12,832 bases of DNA from Nitrospinaceae bacterium (GTDB taxonomy: Bacteria > Nitrospinota > Nitrospinia > Nitrospinales > VA-1): the NCBI GenBank assembly GCA_029937635.1, contig JAPYPM010000041.1:1-12832 (forward strand), in the 5' to 3' direction. Made by a program: the position numbers and the translations under genes. This document shows, in pieces, positions 1-6,232 of this stretch. Numbering within the stretch: the stretch's first letter is position 1; the number at the start of each line of letters is the position of its first letter. Below the pieces are notes generated by a model that ran no database searches, was not told where the DNA came from, and saw nothing but the letters and a program-made list of their open reading frames with translations.

Positions 1-416
1 TCCTGATCCCATTTAAGAACAGTCCCTGTAAACATCAAGGTGATCATGAACCCTAGTAGAACGACACCGATTAACCAGTTGATCTCTCTTGGGTTTTTAT
101 AGGAGGCGGTGTAAAAAACTCGAATCATGTGAAGGATAATTGTGATTGTGAGAATTTCTCCGGCCCAGAAATGAATGCCGCGAAGGAACCAACCAAGGTA
201 TACCTGATCCATAAGAAAGTGAACGCTGCTATTGGCCCTTTCTGGGGTGGGGTTAAAGAACTGAGCCAGTATGATCCCGCTTACAACAAGAACTCCGAAC
301 GAGGTTATGGTCATCCCACCCAAGGAATATTTTACCGAGTTTGAGTGTTCGGGGATTTCGTATTCGAGAGTATCTAGACCCAATCGACTTTTAAGAAGGC
401 TTTGAAGTTTGCTCAT
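1..416 (-). CDS. cytochrome b (b6-type N-terminal domain), partial at left window edge
   Basis: This is the N-terminal 138 residues of a cytochrome b, the integral membrane heme subunit of quinol:cytochrome c/plastocyanin oxidoreductases. The reading frame is open to the left edge, so the 3' part is missing. Hydrophobic helices lie near residues 33-53, 76-100 and 113-133. The second helix carries His82 and His96, spaced 14 apart as in cytochrome b6, where these positions ligate the two b hemes. The run [14 protein letters not shown] and the ending TGTVLKWDQ match the b6 pattern (KPRELTWVTGVVL, TGYSLPWDQ). Ser31 in SLGG stands where cytochrome b6 has the Cys that binds the extra c-type heme. 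The ATG at 416 is 29 nt after the His-rich gene's stop, so it is probably the last visible gene of that operon. No strong ribosome binding site is seen. The family is secure; the exact complex type (bc1-like, b6f-like or alternative) is not. Confidence 0.9.
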
Positions 417-445
417 AGCGCGTTCTATAATAATTGTTTAGATGA

Positions 446-907
446 CTAACTATCTTTTTCTCCAATCCGGAAAAAACTTAGCCCCATAAAAACGAGTCCG
501 GAAAGAATAGTCATACTTATAGCGACAGAGTACCCTTTTGCATTAGGAGATACCCACTCGTGTAATGATTCTTCTACATGTTGTGTTTGGTGTTGATCAT
601 GTTCTCCAGAGTTTGTTTTTTGTTTAAAACGTTCCATGGAATCGTTAGTTAACGTATCATCGACTAATGAAGTACCACTTAAACTGTTATTCGAAAACGG
701 AGAATCCATTAGTGGGGAACTCTCGATTGAAGGGAACTCTGTACTTTTACCAACATCAACAGAATAAATCGATTCATTCAAGGAAGTGTTTTTTTCTGTA
801 AGTGAAGTTGTTTTTTTTTCTTCTTTGTGATCTCCGCCATGAGCAAGTATTAACCTTGGAGTTATTAACAGACAAAAAAATAACAATAGAATTGATTTAA
901 CGGTCAT
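446..907 (-). CDS. small His-rich secreted protein with C-terminal membrane anchor, function unknown
   Basis: This 153-residue protein belongs to no family I recognise. I chose the ATG at 907: it lies 4 nt after the TGA of the thioredoxin gene, has GAGG upstream, and gives a typical signal peptide (residues 1-22, ending in LILA). Longer starts would overlap the thioredoxin gene by about 100 nt. If signal peptidase cuts after LILA, the mature protein begins with His, as HGGDH. The middle (about 30-95) is a low-complexity Ser/Thr/Asn/Asp-rich linker. A second His group (103, 106, 110, 116) precedes HEWVSPNAKGY and one membrane helix at about 126-147. It has no CXXCH heme motif and no Rieske CTxxGC/CxxH motifs. 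Placed between a TlpA-like protein and cytochrome b, it probably sits outside the membrane and may bind metal (copper, zinc or heme) for the complex. That role is inference. Confidence 0.75.
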   Translation of the reverse strand: MTVKSILLLFFCLLITPRLILAHGGDHKEEKKTTSLTEKNTSLNESIYSVDVGKSTEFPSIESSPLMDSPFSNNSLSGTSLVDDTLTNDSMERFKQKTNSGEHDQHQTQHVEESLHEWVSPNAKGYSVAISMTILSGLVFMGLSFFRIGEKDS

Positions 908-911
908 TCCA

Positions 912-1475
912 TCAACCTCGCTGAATGAGTTGAGCAAATGCTTCCATTGTTTCGTCAGTAGCCCAGTCTCGGGGACCGATGGCCTTGTGCACAATAATTC
1001 CATTTTTGTCGACAACAAAGGTTTCTGGAACGCCCGTTGTTTTGTAACCTTGTTTAGCTAACTTGCTGTCGGGATCAAGTAGGACCGGGAAAGTTAAACC
1101 GTATTCTTTAACGAAGGGAGTAATGAGTGATAGATCTTTATCGACACTGATCGTCAACATCTCAAAGTCATATTCTCGAAAACGCTGGTAAAGTTTTTCC
1201 ATCGAAGGCATCTCAACCTTACAGGTGGCGCACCAGGTTGCCCAGAAGTTGATAAACAAAACTTTGCCTCGATAGTCCGAGAGTTTAACTTTCCCTCCTT
1301 GAAGGGATGGTAATTCAAATCCGGGTGCTAGAAACGCTTCTGCGGGGTACTCTACCTCCCCTGGTTTGAGATCAATCTTGTTTATAAAAATAATATAAAA
1401 TGAAAGCAGGGCAGTTACTAGCAAGGCATAGGGAATATATATGCTGGTTGGTTTTTGTTCGACTATTGTATTCAT
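912..1475 (-). CDS. membrane-anchored TlpA/ResA-like thioredoxin
   Basis: This 187-residue protein has an N-terminal membrane helix at about 13-31, followed by an AhpC/TSA-thioredoxin (TlpA/ResA-like) domain from about residue 48. The fold signature is clear: PGFELPSLQGGKVKLSDYRG, then FINFWATWC, the redox pair Cys82 and Cys85 (CATC), KVEMPSMEKLY, and the cis-proline loop at Pro150 in TGVPETFVVD. Such proteins act outside the cytoplasmic membrane and usually reduce apocytochrome or metallochaperone cysteines during cytochrome c or oxidase assembly. The active site is CATC rather than the common CxPC, so its redox potential may differ. It starts with ATG 9 nt after the upstream gene's stop and ends 4 nt before the next start, so the three genes are almost certainly co-transcribed. 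Its place beside cytochrome b suggests a role in maturing that complex. The family is sure; the substrate is not known. Confidence 0.9.
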   Translation of the reverse strand: MNTIVEQKPTSIYIPYALLVTALLSFYIIFINKIDLKPGEVEYPAEAFLAPGFELPSLQGGKVKLSDYRGKVLFINFWATWCATCKVEMPSMEKLYQRFREYDFEMLTISVDKDLSLITPFVKEYGLTFPVLLDPDSKLAKQGYKTTGVPETFVVDKNGIIVHKAIGPRDWATDETMEAFAQLIQRG

Positions 1476-1484
1476 TAACTATTC

Positions 1485-1931
1485 TTAAAGACGTTGTGGT
1501 TTGTAAGGGCGATAAAACTTTTTATCGACTAAGACAATGATTTCGTCGAGAGTTTTTCCTTGTTTATATAATTCGTAAGCATAAAGAACCTCATTTATAC
1601 AGGTATCGCACTTAGAACCGTGCTCATTGGTGAAACATGTAAGCAACGTCTTATGCTGGTGGTTTTTTTTGCAGTAACAGTAGCAAAATTGGCTATCGAT
1701 GATTTTAGGAATCTCAGCAGCGATACGGTATGCCTCTGCCGTTTTTCCAGTATAAAAAGCTGAAGACATCACGGGACGGTTTTCAATCAATTGCCCCGTT
1801 GCCGGAGCTATAGGAGCCCCATATTCAACTGGTTTAGTTGCAGAATATACGACACTTAGGATTAATGTGATTACGCCTATAAAAATAAAAGGTCTGAGAT
1901 TGCGTTTTATTTTATTGTTTTTTTGTTTCAC
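1485..1931 (-). CDS. PCYCGC-motif-like membrane-anchored Cys/His protein
   Basis: This 148-residue protein has a basic N-terminus, one membrane helix or uncleaved signal at about 13-30, and an external Cys/His domain. The core reads FCYCYC (Cys83, 85, 87), then His91 and His93, KTLLTCF (Cys99), His104, and Cys108/Cys111 in CDTC. This spacing matches the family of unknown function named for its PCYCGC motif (Pfam PF13798, from memory), here with Phe for Pro and Tyr for Gly. Six Cys and three His suggest metal or heme binding or a thiol relay, but no function is proven. The start is a GTG at 1931, supported by GGAG at 1937-1940 five bases upstream; the nearby ATG at 1942 stops after four codons. 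It is the first gene of the cluster leading to cytochrome b and precedes a thioredoxin-like gene by 9 nt, so the two may act on the same thiols. Confidence 0.8.
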   Translation of the reverse strand: MKQKNNKIKRNLRPFIFIGVITLILSVVYSATKPVEYGAPIAPATGQLIENRPVMSSAFYTGKTAEAYRIAAEIPKIIDSQFCYCYCKKNHQHKTLLTCFTNEHGSKCDTCINEVLYAYELYKQGKTLDEIIVLVDKKFYRPYKPQRL

Positions 1932-1936
1932 AATAA

Positions 1937-1940
1937 CTCC
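1937..1940 (-). promoter_or_regulatory. ribosome binding site GGAG deciding a GTG start
   Basis: On the minus strand GGAG is followed by TTATT and then GTG at 1931. This spacing fixes the non-ATG start of the PCYCGC-like gene. Confidence 0.6.
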
Positions 1941-1998
1941 ATGTCAAATCTCTTAGCTAAACTAGAAGAGGATTTATTGATAATGTGACTATATTTAG

Positions 1999-2027
1999 AT
2001 TATATGGAGTGCTAGTAGCCAATACAA
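1999..2027 (-). promoter_or_regulatory. candidate sigma-70-type promoter of the cytochrome b cluster
   Basis: On the minus strand the -10 box is a perfect TATAAT (1999-2004) and a partial -35 box TTGTAT (2022-2027) lies 17 bases upstream. Transcription would start near 1992 and give a leader of about 60 nt before the GTG at 1931. It is the only well-spaced candidate I found in the gap 1932-2160. A match by eye in AT-rich DNA can arise by chance. Confidence 0.45.
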
Positions 2028-2160
2028 GAAGAAGTTGAATGTTGATTATGGGTGAAGTGATACTTAAGAAACATGTTTTGGAAAGGCTGGAGGCTCAAAT
2101 ATATTAATGTTTTAAGTAAGCCAAAAATTAACGTATTTCAGAGTACCATTTACTGAGAGT

Positions 2161-2805
2161 TTAAGGAGAAAATCCTAGTAAAAATAGGCTCCCAATACTG
2201 ATATTGCGTAGCGTTGTATAGAAAACTCCTTCCGTCTTCCATCTGCGTGCTGAGGTTTGGGTTGTTTCCTTGAGAAGGACTACTTTACCTTGTCGGCTAA
2301 GACGGCGAAAAAAGTCGAGGTCTTCACAAATTGGAAGTGGAGAAAATCCACCCATTTTCTGAAACGTATCGGCACGGACAAAAATAGCTTGGTCGCCGTA
2401 TACAAGGTTGAGGTGTTTTGCGCGCCAAGTAGCAAGTATAGAAATAATCTTGAGGGAAGCTTTTTTAGACTCTATTTGTAGGCTAAATGCTCCACCATCA
2501 GACTCAGCAAGCATCATTGTTTCTTTCATTCTTTTGAAGCTTTCAAATGATAATTTATTATCGGCATGCATGAATAGGAGAAGGTCTCCAGTTGCTTTTT
2601 TTGCGCCGGCATTCATTTGGCAGGCTCTTCCGGGCTTGCTAGTGATAACTAAGTTAGCCATGCGACGCGCCACTAAAAAAGTTGAGTCGGTGCTCCTTCC
2701 ATCAACAACAATAATTTCATGCGGATTTAGATCAGAGATAGCTCGTAGACTATCCTCCAGGATCAAAGTTTCGTTAAGGGTTGGAATAATTACAGATGTT
2801 TTCAA
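2161..2805 (-). CDS. family 2 glycosyltransferase, rSAM/selenodomain-associated type (TIGR04283-like)
   Basis: This 214-residue GT-A fold glycosyltransferase starts SVIIPTLNE, has VVDG at 33-36, and the strongly diagnostic GRACQMNAGAKKATGDLLLF followed by MHAD (79-82). This pattern, with YGDQAIFVRAD at 136-146 and CEDLDFFRRL at 160-169, matches the rSAM/selenodomain-associated transferase 2 subfamily. HAD stands at the usual DXD sugar-nucleotide/metal position. Its length is typical and it lacks membrane helices. The sugar and acceptor are unknown for the subfamily as far as I can say. The start is TTG at 2805: no in-frame ATG is near, and it places SVIIP at the usual distance from the N-terminus. 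No ribosome binding site is obvious, but a 33-codon ORF overlaps this start by 4 nt (TTGA), so translation may be coupled. The usual partner genes (radical SAM, DUF2064 transferase) are absent from the window. Confidence 0.87.
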   Translation of the reverse strand: MKTSVIIPTLNETLILEDSLRAISDLNPHEIIVVDGRSTDSTFLVARRMANLVITSKPGRACQMNAGAKKATGDLLLFMHADNKLSFESFKRMKETMMLAESDGGAFSLQIESKKASLKIISILATWRAKHLNLVYGDQAIFVRADTFQKMGGFSPLPICEDLDFFRRLSRQGKVVLLKETTQTSARRWKTEGVFYTTLRNISIGSLFLLGFSP

Positions 2806-2903
2806 TATGTCTGATTGCCATGGACTAGATTTTTGTACAGATCAAAACTTGGTAAGGAGAATCTTGAGATATGGTGACCCTTACCTCCATTTAATTTAAT
2901 CAT
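2802..2903 (-). CDS. possible 33-residue leader ORF overlapping the glycosyltransferase start
   Basis: An ATG at 2903 opens a 33-codon hydrophilic frame beginning MIKLNGGKGHHISRF. It ends with TGA at 2802-2804, overlapping the TTG start of the glycosyltransferase as TTGA. Overlaps of this kind often mark translational coupling and could explain why the transferase start lacks a ribosome binding site. The ORF itself also has no clear ribosome binding site and resembles nothing I know, so it may be chance. Confidence 0.22.
   Translation of the reverse strand: MIKLNGGKGHHISRFSLPSFDLYKNLVHGNQTY
2851..2885 (-). repeat. 7-bp perfect inverted repeat in the glycosyltransferase leader
   Basis: On the minus strand GGTAAGG (2879-2885) pairs with CCTTACC (2851-2857) across a 21-nt gap. 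The gap itself contains a small ATCT/AGAT hairpin. It lies 46 nt upstream of the TTG start. It has no following T-run, so it is not an intrinsic terminator. It could be an RNA structure or an operator, or chance. Confidence 0.3.
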
Positions 2904-3048
2904 AACTGTTAATTAATTCCAACGTTTTGAAAAATTTCTATACTTACAATCAGGTTTGTTCTCTACTCTTGATAGAGCATATGGTATATAATTCATTGCG
3001 TTCTGTTAAAATTTAGTATTTCCCTTACTTTAACTGATACTCAAGATT

Positions 3049-3870
3049 ATGTTGGCACATTTTATAGATTCAAAACTCTTTCAATGTGGATATTTTAAAG
3101 ATCAAAAATCTTTATTTGAAGAATATTTACTGGAAGATATCTCAGAAATAGAATTTGAGTACTTGTTGGCTCACGGAATGAGACATTTTGGCGATTACTA
3201 TTTTCGCCCGCGTTGCCTCGATTGTTATCAATGCATTCCTATTAGGGTTAGGACGGAAGACTTTAAGATGACAAGAAGACAGAAACGAGCTCTGAGGTCT
3301 TGCGACAATGTAATGGTTAAAATGGGCGTTCCTAAATATACAGATGAAAAATTTGATCTATATATTAGGCATAAGAAAAAATTCAGCACTTTGCAGGATG
3401 ATGTCGAAGATGAGCAGAATTTTCGCCTCTCGTTTTATGTGAATACGAATTTTGGAGTCGAGTTTGAGTATTATATTGATGACATACTTGTTGGTGTTGC
3501 TTTAGGAGACCATACTTCAAATACATTTTCAGCGATTTATACTTTTTACTATACTGGAGACTCTAAACTTAGCTTGGGTACATTTAGCATTCTTAAACAA
3601 TTAGAATTTTGCCGACAGAAAGGCTTGAAGTTTTTTTATCTTGGATACTATATTGGTGAAAACCAATCACTAAAATACAAGGGTGATTTTAGACCTAATG
3701 AGATTTATATCGATCAGTCGTGGCGACCCTTTAGGAATGCTAAAGGAGAATATCTCATTCCTCAGAATAATGTTTTGTGGCGAAATGCAAACACTTTGAT
3801 TAAAGCCAAGGGTGAGAAGTCTCTGGAGCAAGTTAATGCCTCTAAGCTAAATGACAATTTATTCTTTTAA
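3049..3870 (+). CDS. bpt: aspartate/glutamate leucyltransferase (Bpt; ATE arginyl-transferase family)
   Basis: This 273-residue protein belongs to the arginyl-tRNA-protein transferase family. In bacteria this branch (Bpt) moves leucine from Leu-tRNA onto N-terminal Asp or Glu, marking proteins for ClpS/ClpAP degradation in the cytoplasm. The N-terminal domain has Cys13 and HGMRHFGDYYFRPRC followed by the CxxCxxC set Cys56, Cys59, Cys62, then IPIRV, all hallmark ATE positions. Related enzymes have been reported to bind an iron-sulfur cluster through such cysteines. The C-terminal acyltransferase (GNAT-like) part has the signature LSLGTFSILKQLEFCRQKG, then LGYYI (198-202) and LKYKGDFRP (208-216). 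The protein is slightly longer than many Bpt because of a roughly 30-residue tail after PQNNVLWR. The start is ATG with only a weak AAG upstream. It diverges from the glycosyltransferase; aat, clpS and clpA are not in the window. Substrate assignment as leucyl rather than arginyl is by bacterial precedent. Confidence 0.87.
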   Translation: MLAHFIDSKLFQCGYFKDQKSLFEEYLLEDISEIEFEYLLAHGMRHFGDYYFRPRCLDCYQCIPIRVRTEDFKMTRRQKRALRSCDNVMVKMGVPKYTDEKFDLYIRHKKKFSTLQDDVEDEQNFRLSFYVNTNFGVEFEYYIDDILVGVALGDHTSNTFSAIYTFYYTGDSKLSLGTFSILKQLEFCRQKGLKFFYLGYYIGENQSLKYKGDFRPNEIYIDQSWRPFRNAKGEYLIPQNNVLWRNANTLIKAKGEKSLEQVNASKLNDNLFF

Positions 3871-3888
3871 TAATTAAGTGAAATTTAC

Positions 3889-4002
3889 TTAGATTATTTC
3901 GAAAAATAAAAGATATAGCCATATTACTAGCAGTATGTTGAATATTACACCAACATGAAAAACCACGTTAAAAAGTTTTGAGTAGGTAAATTTATAGTTC
4001 AC
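3889..4002 (-). CDS. putative 37-residue single-span membrane protein
   Basis: A GTG at 4002 opens 37 codons. The product has a polar start (MNYKFTYSK), then a long hydrophobic stretch, LFNVVFHVGVIFNILLVIW, continuing LYLLFFEII, enough for one membrane helix. A strong ribosome binding site, AGGAG (4010-4014), stands 7 nt upstream. The ORF begins 28 nt after the stop of the leucine-rich-repeat gene on the same strand, so the two could be co-transcribed. I recognise no family. AT-rich DNA readily yields hydrophobic short frames, so the main support is the ribosome binding site and its position. Confidence 0.45.
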   Translation of the reverse strand: MNYKFTYSKLFNVVFHVGVIFNILLVIWLYLLFFEII

Positions 4003-4009
4003 TAGCAAT

Positions 4010-4014
4010 CTCCT
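4010..4014 (-). promoter_or_regulatory. ribosome binding site AGGAG of the 37-codon ORF
   Basis: AGGAG is followed by 7 nt (ATTGCTA) and GTG. It lies just past the stop codon of the leucine-rich-repeat gene, where no other gene on this strand would use it. Confidence 0.45.
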
Positions 4015-4030
4015 GTTTGTTTTGCCACTT

Positions 4031-4855
4031 TTAGTCCATAACCAAAGTTTTTAATCTGGAAGCAAGGTCTGAACTCCGAATCACCTTGCGGATCGGTTTA
4101 TCGATCAGATTTAGGCTCATATATAACCGTTCTAAGTTTAAGAAATAAATTGATTCGGCGATAGCTTTGCCACCAGCATCTCTTATTTCATTTCTCCAAA
4201 GACTTAAACAAGTTAAATGACTCAAATTGGGTGATTGAGACAGTGCAATCGCTCCTGCATCACCTATTTTATTTGAGCACAAGTAAAGCTTTTTAAGTTT
4301 GGCTGACATCAGTGATGTGGCAATTGCCTTAACGCCCTGATCTCCTATCTCGGTACTATCCAAGTGAAGAGCGGAAAGAGAAGGTAAACATGTCGACTTT
4401 GCTAACGCTAGAGCTCCTTGAGATCCGATAGGATTTGAGTCTAGAAATAGGGTTTCTAGGTTTTTTAAATTTAACGAAGTGGCAAGTGATTGAACTCCAT
4501 TCACTCCTATTTGATTCGCCTCTAGCACGAGATAACTAATGTTTTGAATAAACTTTGATTCTGCTAATGCTTTTGCACCAGCATTACTTATCTTGTTCTG
4601 ATTTAGAAATAGTTTTTCCAGGTTTGGAAAGCAACGGCTTTTAGATAAAAATTCAATTTCAGCATCGCCTAACCCGTTATCGCTCAGATAAAGCTGCTTT
4701 ACTCCGTTGAGTGTGTCTCCCGCTTGACACAAAAGACGCATATGTTCAGGAGTAACATTTTTATTCTCCAGGTCCAGCAGGTCACCCTCTGGAGTAAGAT
4801 GAACGAGGATGCATTCCTCCAATTTAGATTCGGCTTTTTTTTTCAATAAGAACAC
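4031..4855 (-). CDS. leucine-rich-repeat protein (ribonuclease-inhibitor-like)
   Basis: This 274-residue protein is built almost entirely of leucine-rich repeats. After a 51-residue N-terminal cap, eight tandem repeats of exactly 27 residues fill 52-267, followed by a short LKTLVMD end. The consensus is LxxLxLxxNxIGDAGAxALAxSxxLxN, the ribonuclease-inhibitor/NOD type that folds as an alpha/beta solenoid and binds other proteins. It has no signal peptide and no membrane helix, so it is probably cytoplasmic. The start is GTG at 4855, the first possible start after an in-frame TAG, with only a weak AAAG upstream; a TTG three codons later is an alternative. It is transcribed away from alanine dehydrogenase and is followed by a 37-codon hydrophobic ORF. 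Its partner and role cannot be told from sequence. Confidence 0.85.
   Translation of the reverse strand: MFLLKKKAESKLEECILVHLTPEGDLLDLENKNVTPEHMRLLCQAGDTLNGVKQLYLSDNGLGDAEIEFLSKSRCFPNLEKLFLNQNKISNAGAKALAESKFIQNISYLVLEANQIGVNGVQSLATSLNLKNLETLFLDSNPIGSQGALALAKSTCLPSLSALHLDSTEIGDQGVKAIATSLMSAKLKKLYLCSNKIGDAGAIALSQSPNLSHLTCLSLWRNEIRDAGGKAIAESIYFLNLERLYMSLNLIDKPIRKVIRSSDLASRLKTLVMD
4055..4702 (-). repeat. eight tandem 81-nt leucine-rich-repeat units
   Basis: This is the coding region for residues 52-267. The 648 bases divide into eight 81-nt units with no insertion or deletion. The units are conserved at the protein level (IGDQGVKAIA, IGDAGAIALS, IRDAGGKAIA) but have diverged in DNA, so the array is old rather than freshly duplicated. 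Confidence 0.8.
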
Positions 4856-5076
4856 TTTCTTTGATAATAAACAGATAAGCTATCAACTACTAATCTATAT
4901 AATTTTCACATAAATTACAAACAGTGTTGTGCGGATAATAATACTAATTATTGTCGTGTAAGAGAGTGTTATATTGGGTATAAAGGACAGATGCTGTAGG
5001 TATATCCTCAAGTGCAAAACTATTGGAAATAAAATTGATAGAAACGTGTTGGTGTGAATGGAAAATGTTTTTTTCT

Positions 5077-5080
5077 GGAG
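5077..5080 (+). promoter_or_regulatory. ribosome binding site GGAG deciding the ald start
   Basis: GGAG stands 6 nt before the ATG at 5087. It rules out the in-frame GTG at 5054, which would add 11 residues absent from the family. Confidence 0.75.
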
Positions 5081-5086
5081 AATCTC

Positions 5087-6199
5087 ATGATTATCGGAGT
5101 TCCTAAAGAGATTAAAGAAGATGAATACCGCGTCTCGTTGACCCCGGCAGGTGTGCATGGTCTGACCGGTGATGGGCATATCGTTCTGGTTGAAGATGAA
5201 GCGGGCGAGGGTAGTGGACTACCAAATAAGTTATATGAAGAGCATGGAGCACACATAGCTGAAAGGAATGATATTTTTTCTCGCTCAGATATGATTATCA
5301 AGGTTAAGGAGCCTTTGCCAGAGGAATTCGATCTTTTGAGAGAAGGTCAAATTCTTTATACATACCTTCATTTAGCTCCTGCACCTGATTTGGCTCGTGC
5401 ACTTCTCGATCGTAAGGTGACGGCTATAGCTTATGAGACTGTTCAATTGCCAGATAATTCACTTCCACTGTTGATTCCGATGAGTGAGGTTGCCGGGAGG
5501 ATGTCAATTCACGAAGGTTCAAAGTATCTTGAAAGAGAGAATAAAGGGCGAGGTATTCTTCTTGGTGGTGTCCCGGGTGTCGATCCCGGACATGTTGTAA
5601 TTATTGGAGGCGGGGTTGTGGGTGCCAATGCCGCTAAAATGGCAATAGGCACTGGAGCTTCTGTGACATTATTGGATATCAATTTAAACCGGTTGCGTTA
5701 TTTAGATGATATCTATGGCGGACGTTTAAAAACCTTGATGTCAAACCGTGTGAATCTTATCGAATCACTTCGTACAGCTGATCTGGTTATTGGAGCTATC
5801 CTTATTCCTGGAGCACGAGCGCCAAAGCTCATTACCCGAGAAATGCTCTCATTGATGATGCCAGGTTCAGTCATTGTTGATGTGGGAATTGATCAAGGGG
5901 GAGTGATAGAAACATCTCATCCTACGACCCACAGCGATCCTATATATATAGTGGATGATGTTGTGCACTATTGCGTATCTAACATGCCTGGCGCGGTAGC
6001 GCGCACCTCAACATTTGCGTTGACTAACGCAACCTTCCCTTATGCGTTAGAATTAGCTCGAAAGGGCTTTAATCAGGCATTTCAAGAGAATCCAGCGCTA
6101 GCGAAAGGGTTAAATGTATTCAATGGTCAGATAACACATCCTGCGGTGGCGAATGCTCTTGATATGGAGTATGTTTCTTTAAATAAAATTCTCAATTGA
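5087..6199 (+). CDS. ald: alanine dehydrogenase
   Basis: This 370-residue enzyme catalyses the NAD-dependent interconversion of L-alanine with pyruvate and ammonia in the cytoplasm, normally as a hexamer. It is full length. The N-terminal domain begins MIIGVPKEIKEDEYRVSLTP, and the Rossmann loop GGGVVG is at 174-179 with Asp198 ending the second strand, as expected for NAD. The pyruvate and catalytic positions known for this family are present: Arg15, Lys74, His95 and Asp269. The signature HYCVSNMPGAVARTSTFALT near 294-313 is canonical. The start at 5087 rests on GGAG six bases upstream and on the family N-terminus. dnaE follows 33 nt later on the same strand with no terminator between, so the two may share a transcript although their functions are unrelated. 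The 231-nt divergent gap to the LRR gene should hold promoters for both, but I found no convincing box pair. Confidence 0.97.
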   Translation: MIIGVPKEIKEDEYRVSLTPAGVHGLTGDGHIVLVEDEAGEGSGLPNKLYEEHGAHIAERNDIFSRSDMIIKVKEPLPEEFDLLREGQILYTYLHLAPAPDLARALLDRKVTAIAYETVQLPDNSLPLLIPMSEVAGRMSIHEGSKYLERENKGRGILLGGVPGVDPGHVVIIGGGVVGANAAKMAIGTGASVTLLDINLNRLRYLDDIYGGRLKTLMSNRVNLIESLRTADLVIGAILIPGARAPKLITREMLSLMMPGSVIVDVGIDQGGVIETSHPTTHSDPIYIVDDVVHYCVSNMPGAVARTSTFALTNATFPYALELARKGFNQAFQENPALAKGLNVFNGQITHPAVANALDMEYVSLNKILN

Positions 6200-6232
6200 A
6201 ACTGTAACTCAATTCACTTTTAAAAAGAACCG

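Noticed and set aside
908..1018. Longer start for the His-rich gene, reading into the thioredoxin gene
   Set aside because: It would overlap the thioredoxin coding region by about 100 nt and hide the signal peptide. The ATG at 907 has GAGG upstream and a clean signal sequence.
2050..2106. 22-codon plus-strand frame with ILKKHVLERLEAQIY, faintly like a toxin-type motif
   Set aside because: It is too short, has no clear ribosome binding site, and lies in the presumed leader/promoter gap of opposite-strand genes.
2408..2899. 163-codon plus-strand frame opposite the glycosyltransferase
   Set aside because: It is an antisense shadow; the minus strand has an unmistakable family 2 glycosyltransferase.
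2987..2992. TATAAT as a -10 box for the bpt gene
   Set aside because: No acceptable -35 hexamer lies 15-19 bases upstream; the nearby TTGATA is only 12 bases away.
3935..3956. ATGTTG/CAACAT inverted repeat between bpt and the LRR gene, as a terminator
   Set aside because: The stem is only 6 bp, the loop is 10 nt and no T-run follows on either strand. It also falls inside the 37-codon ORF.
5054..5086. GTG at 5054 as the ald start
   Set aside because: The added residues are not part of the family, and GGAG is correctly placed for the ATG at 5087.
4895..5301. Two minus-strand frames overlapping the start of alanine dehydrogenase
   Set aside because: They are shadows of ald and its leader, with a low-complexity Ile/Thr/Phe-rich product and no family resemblance.
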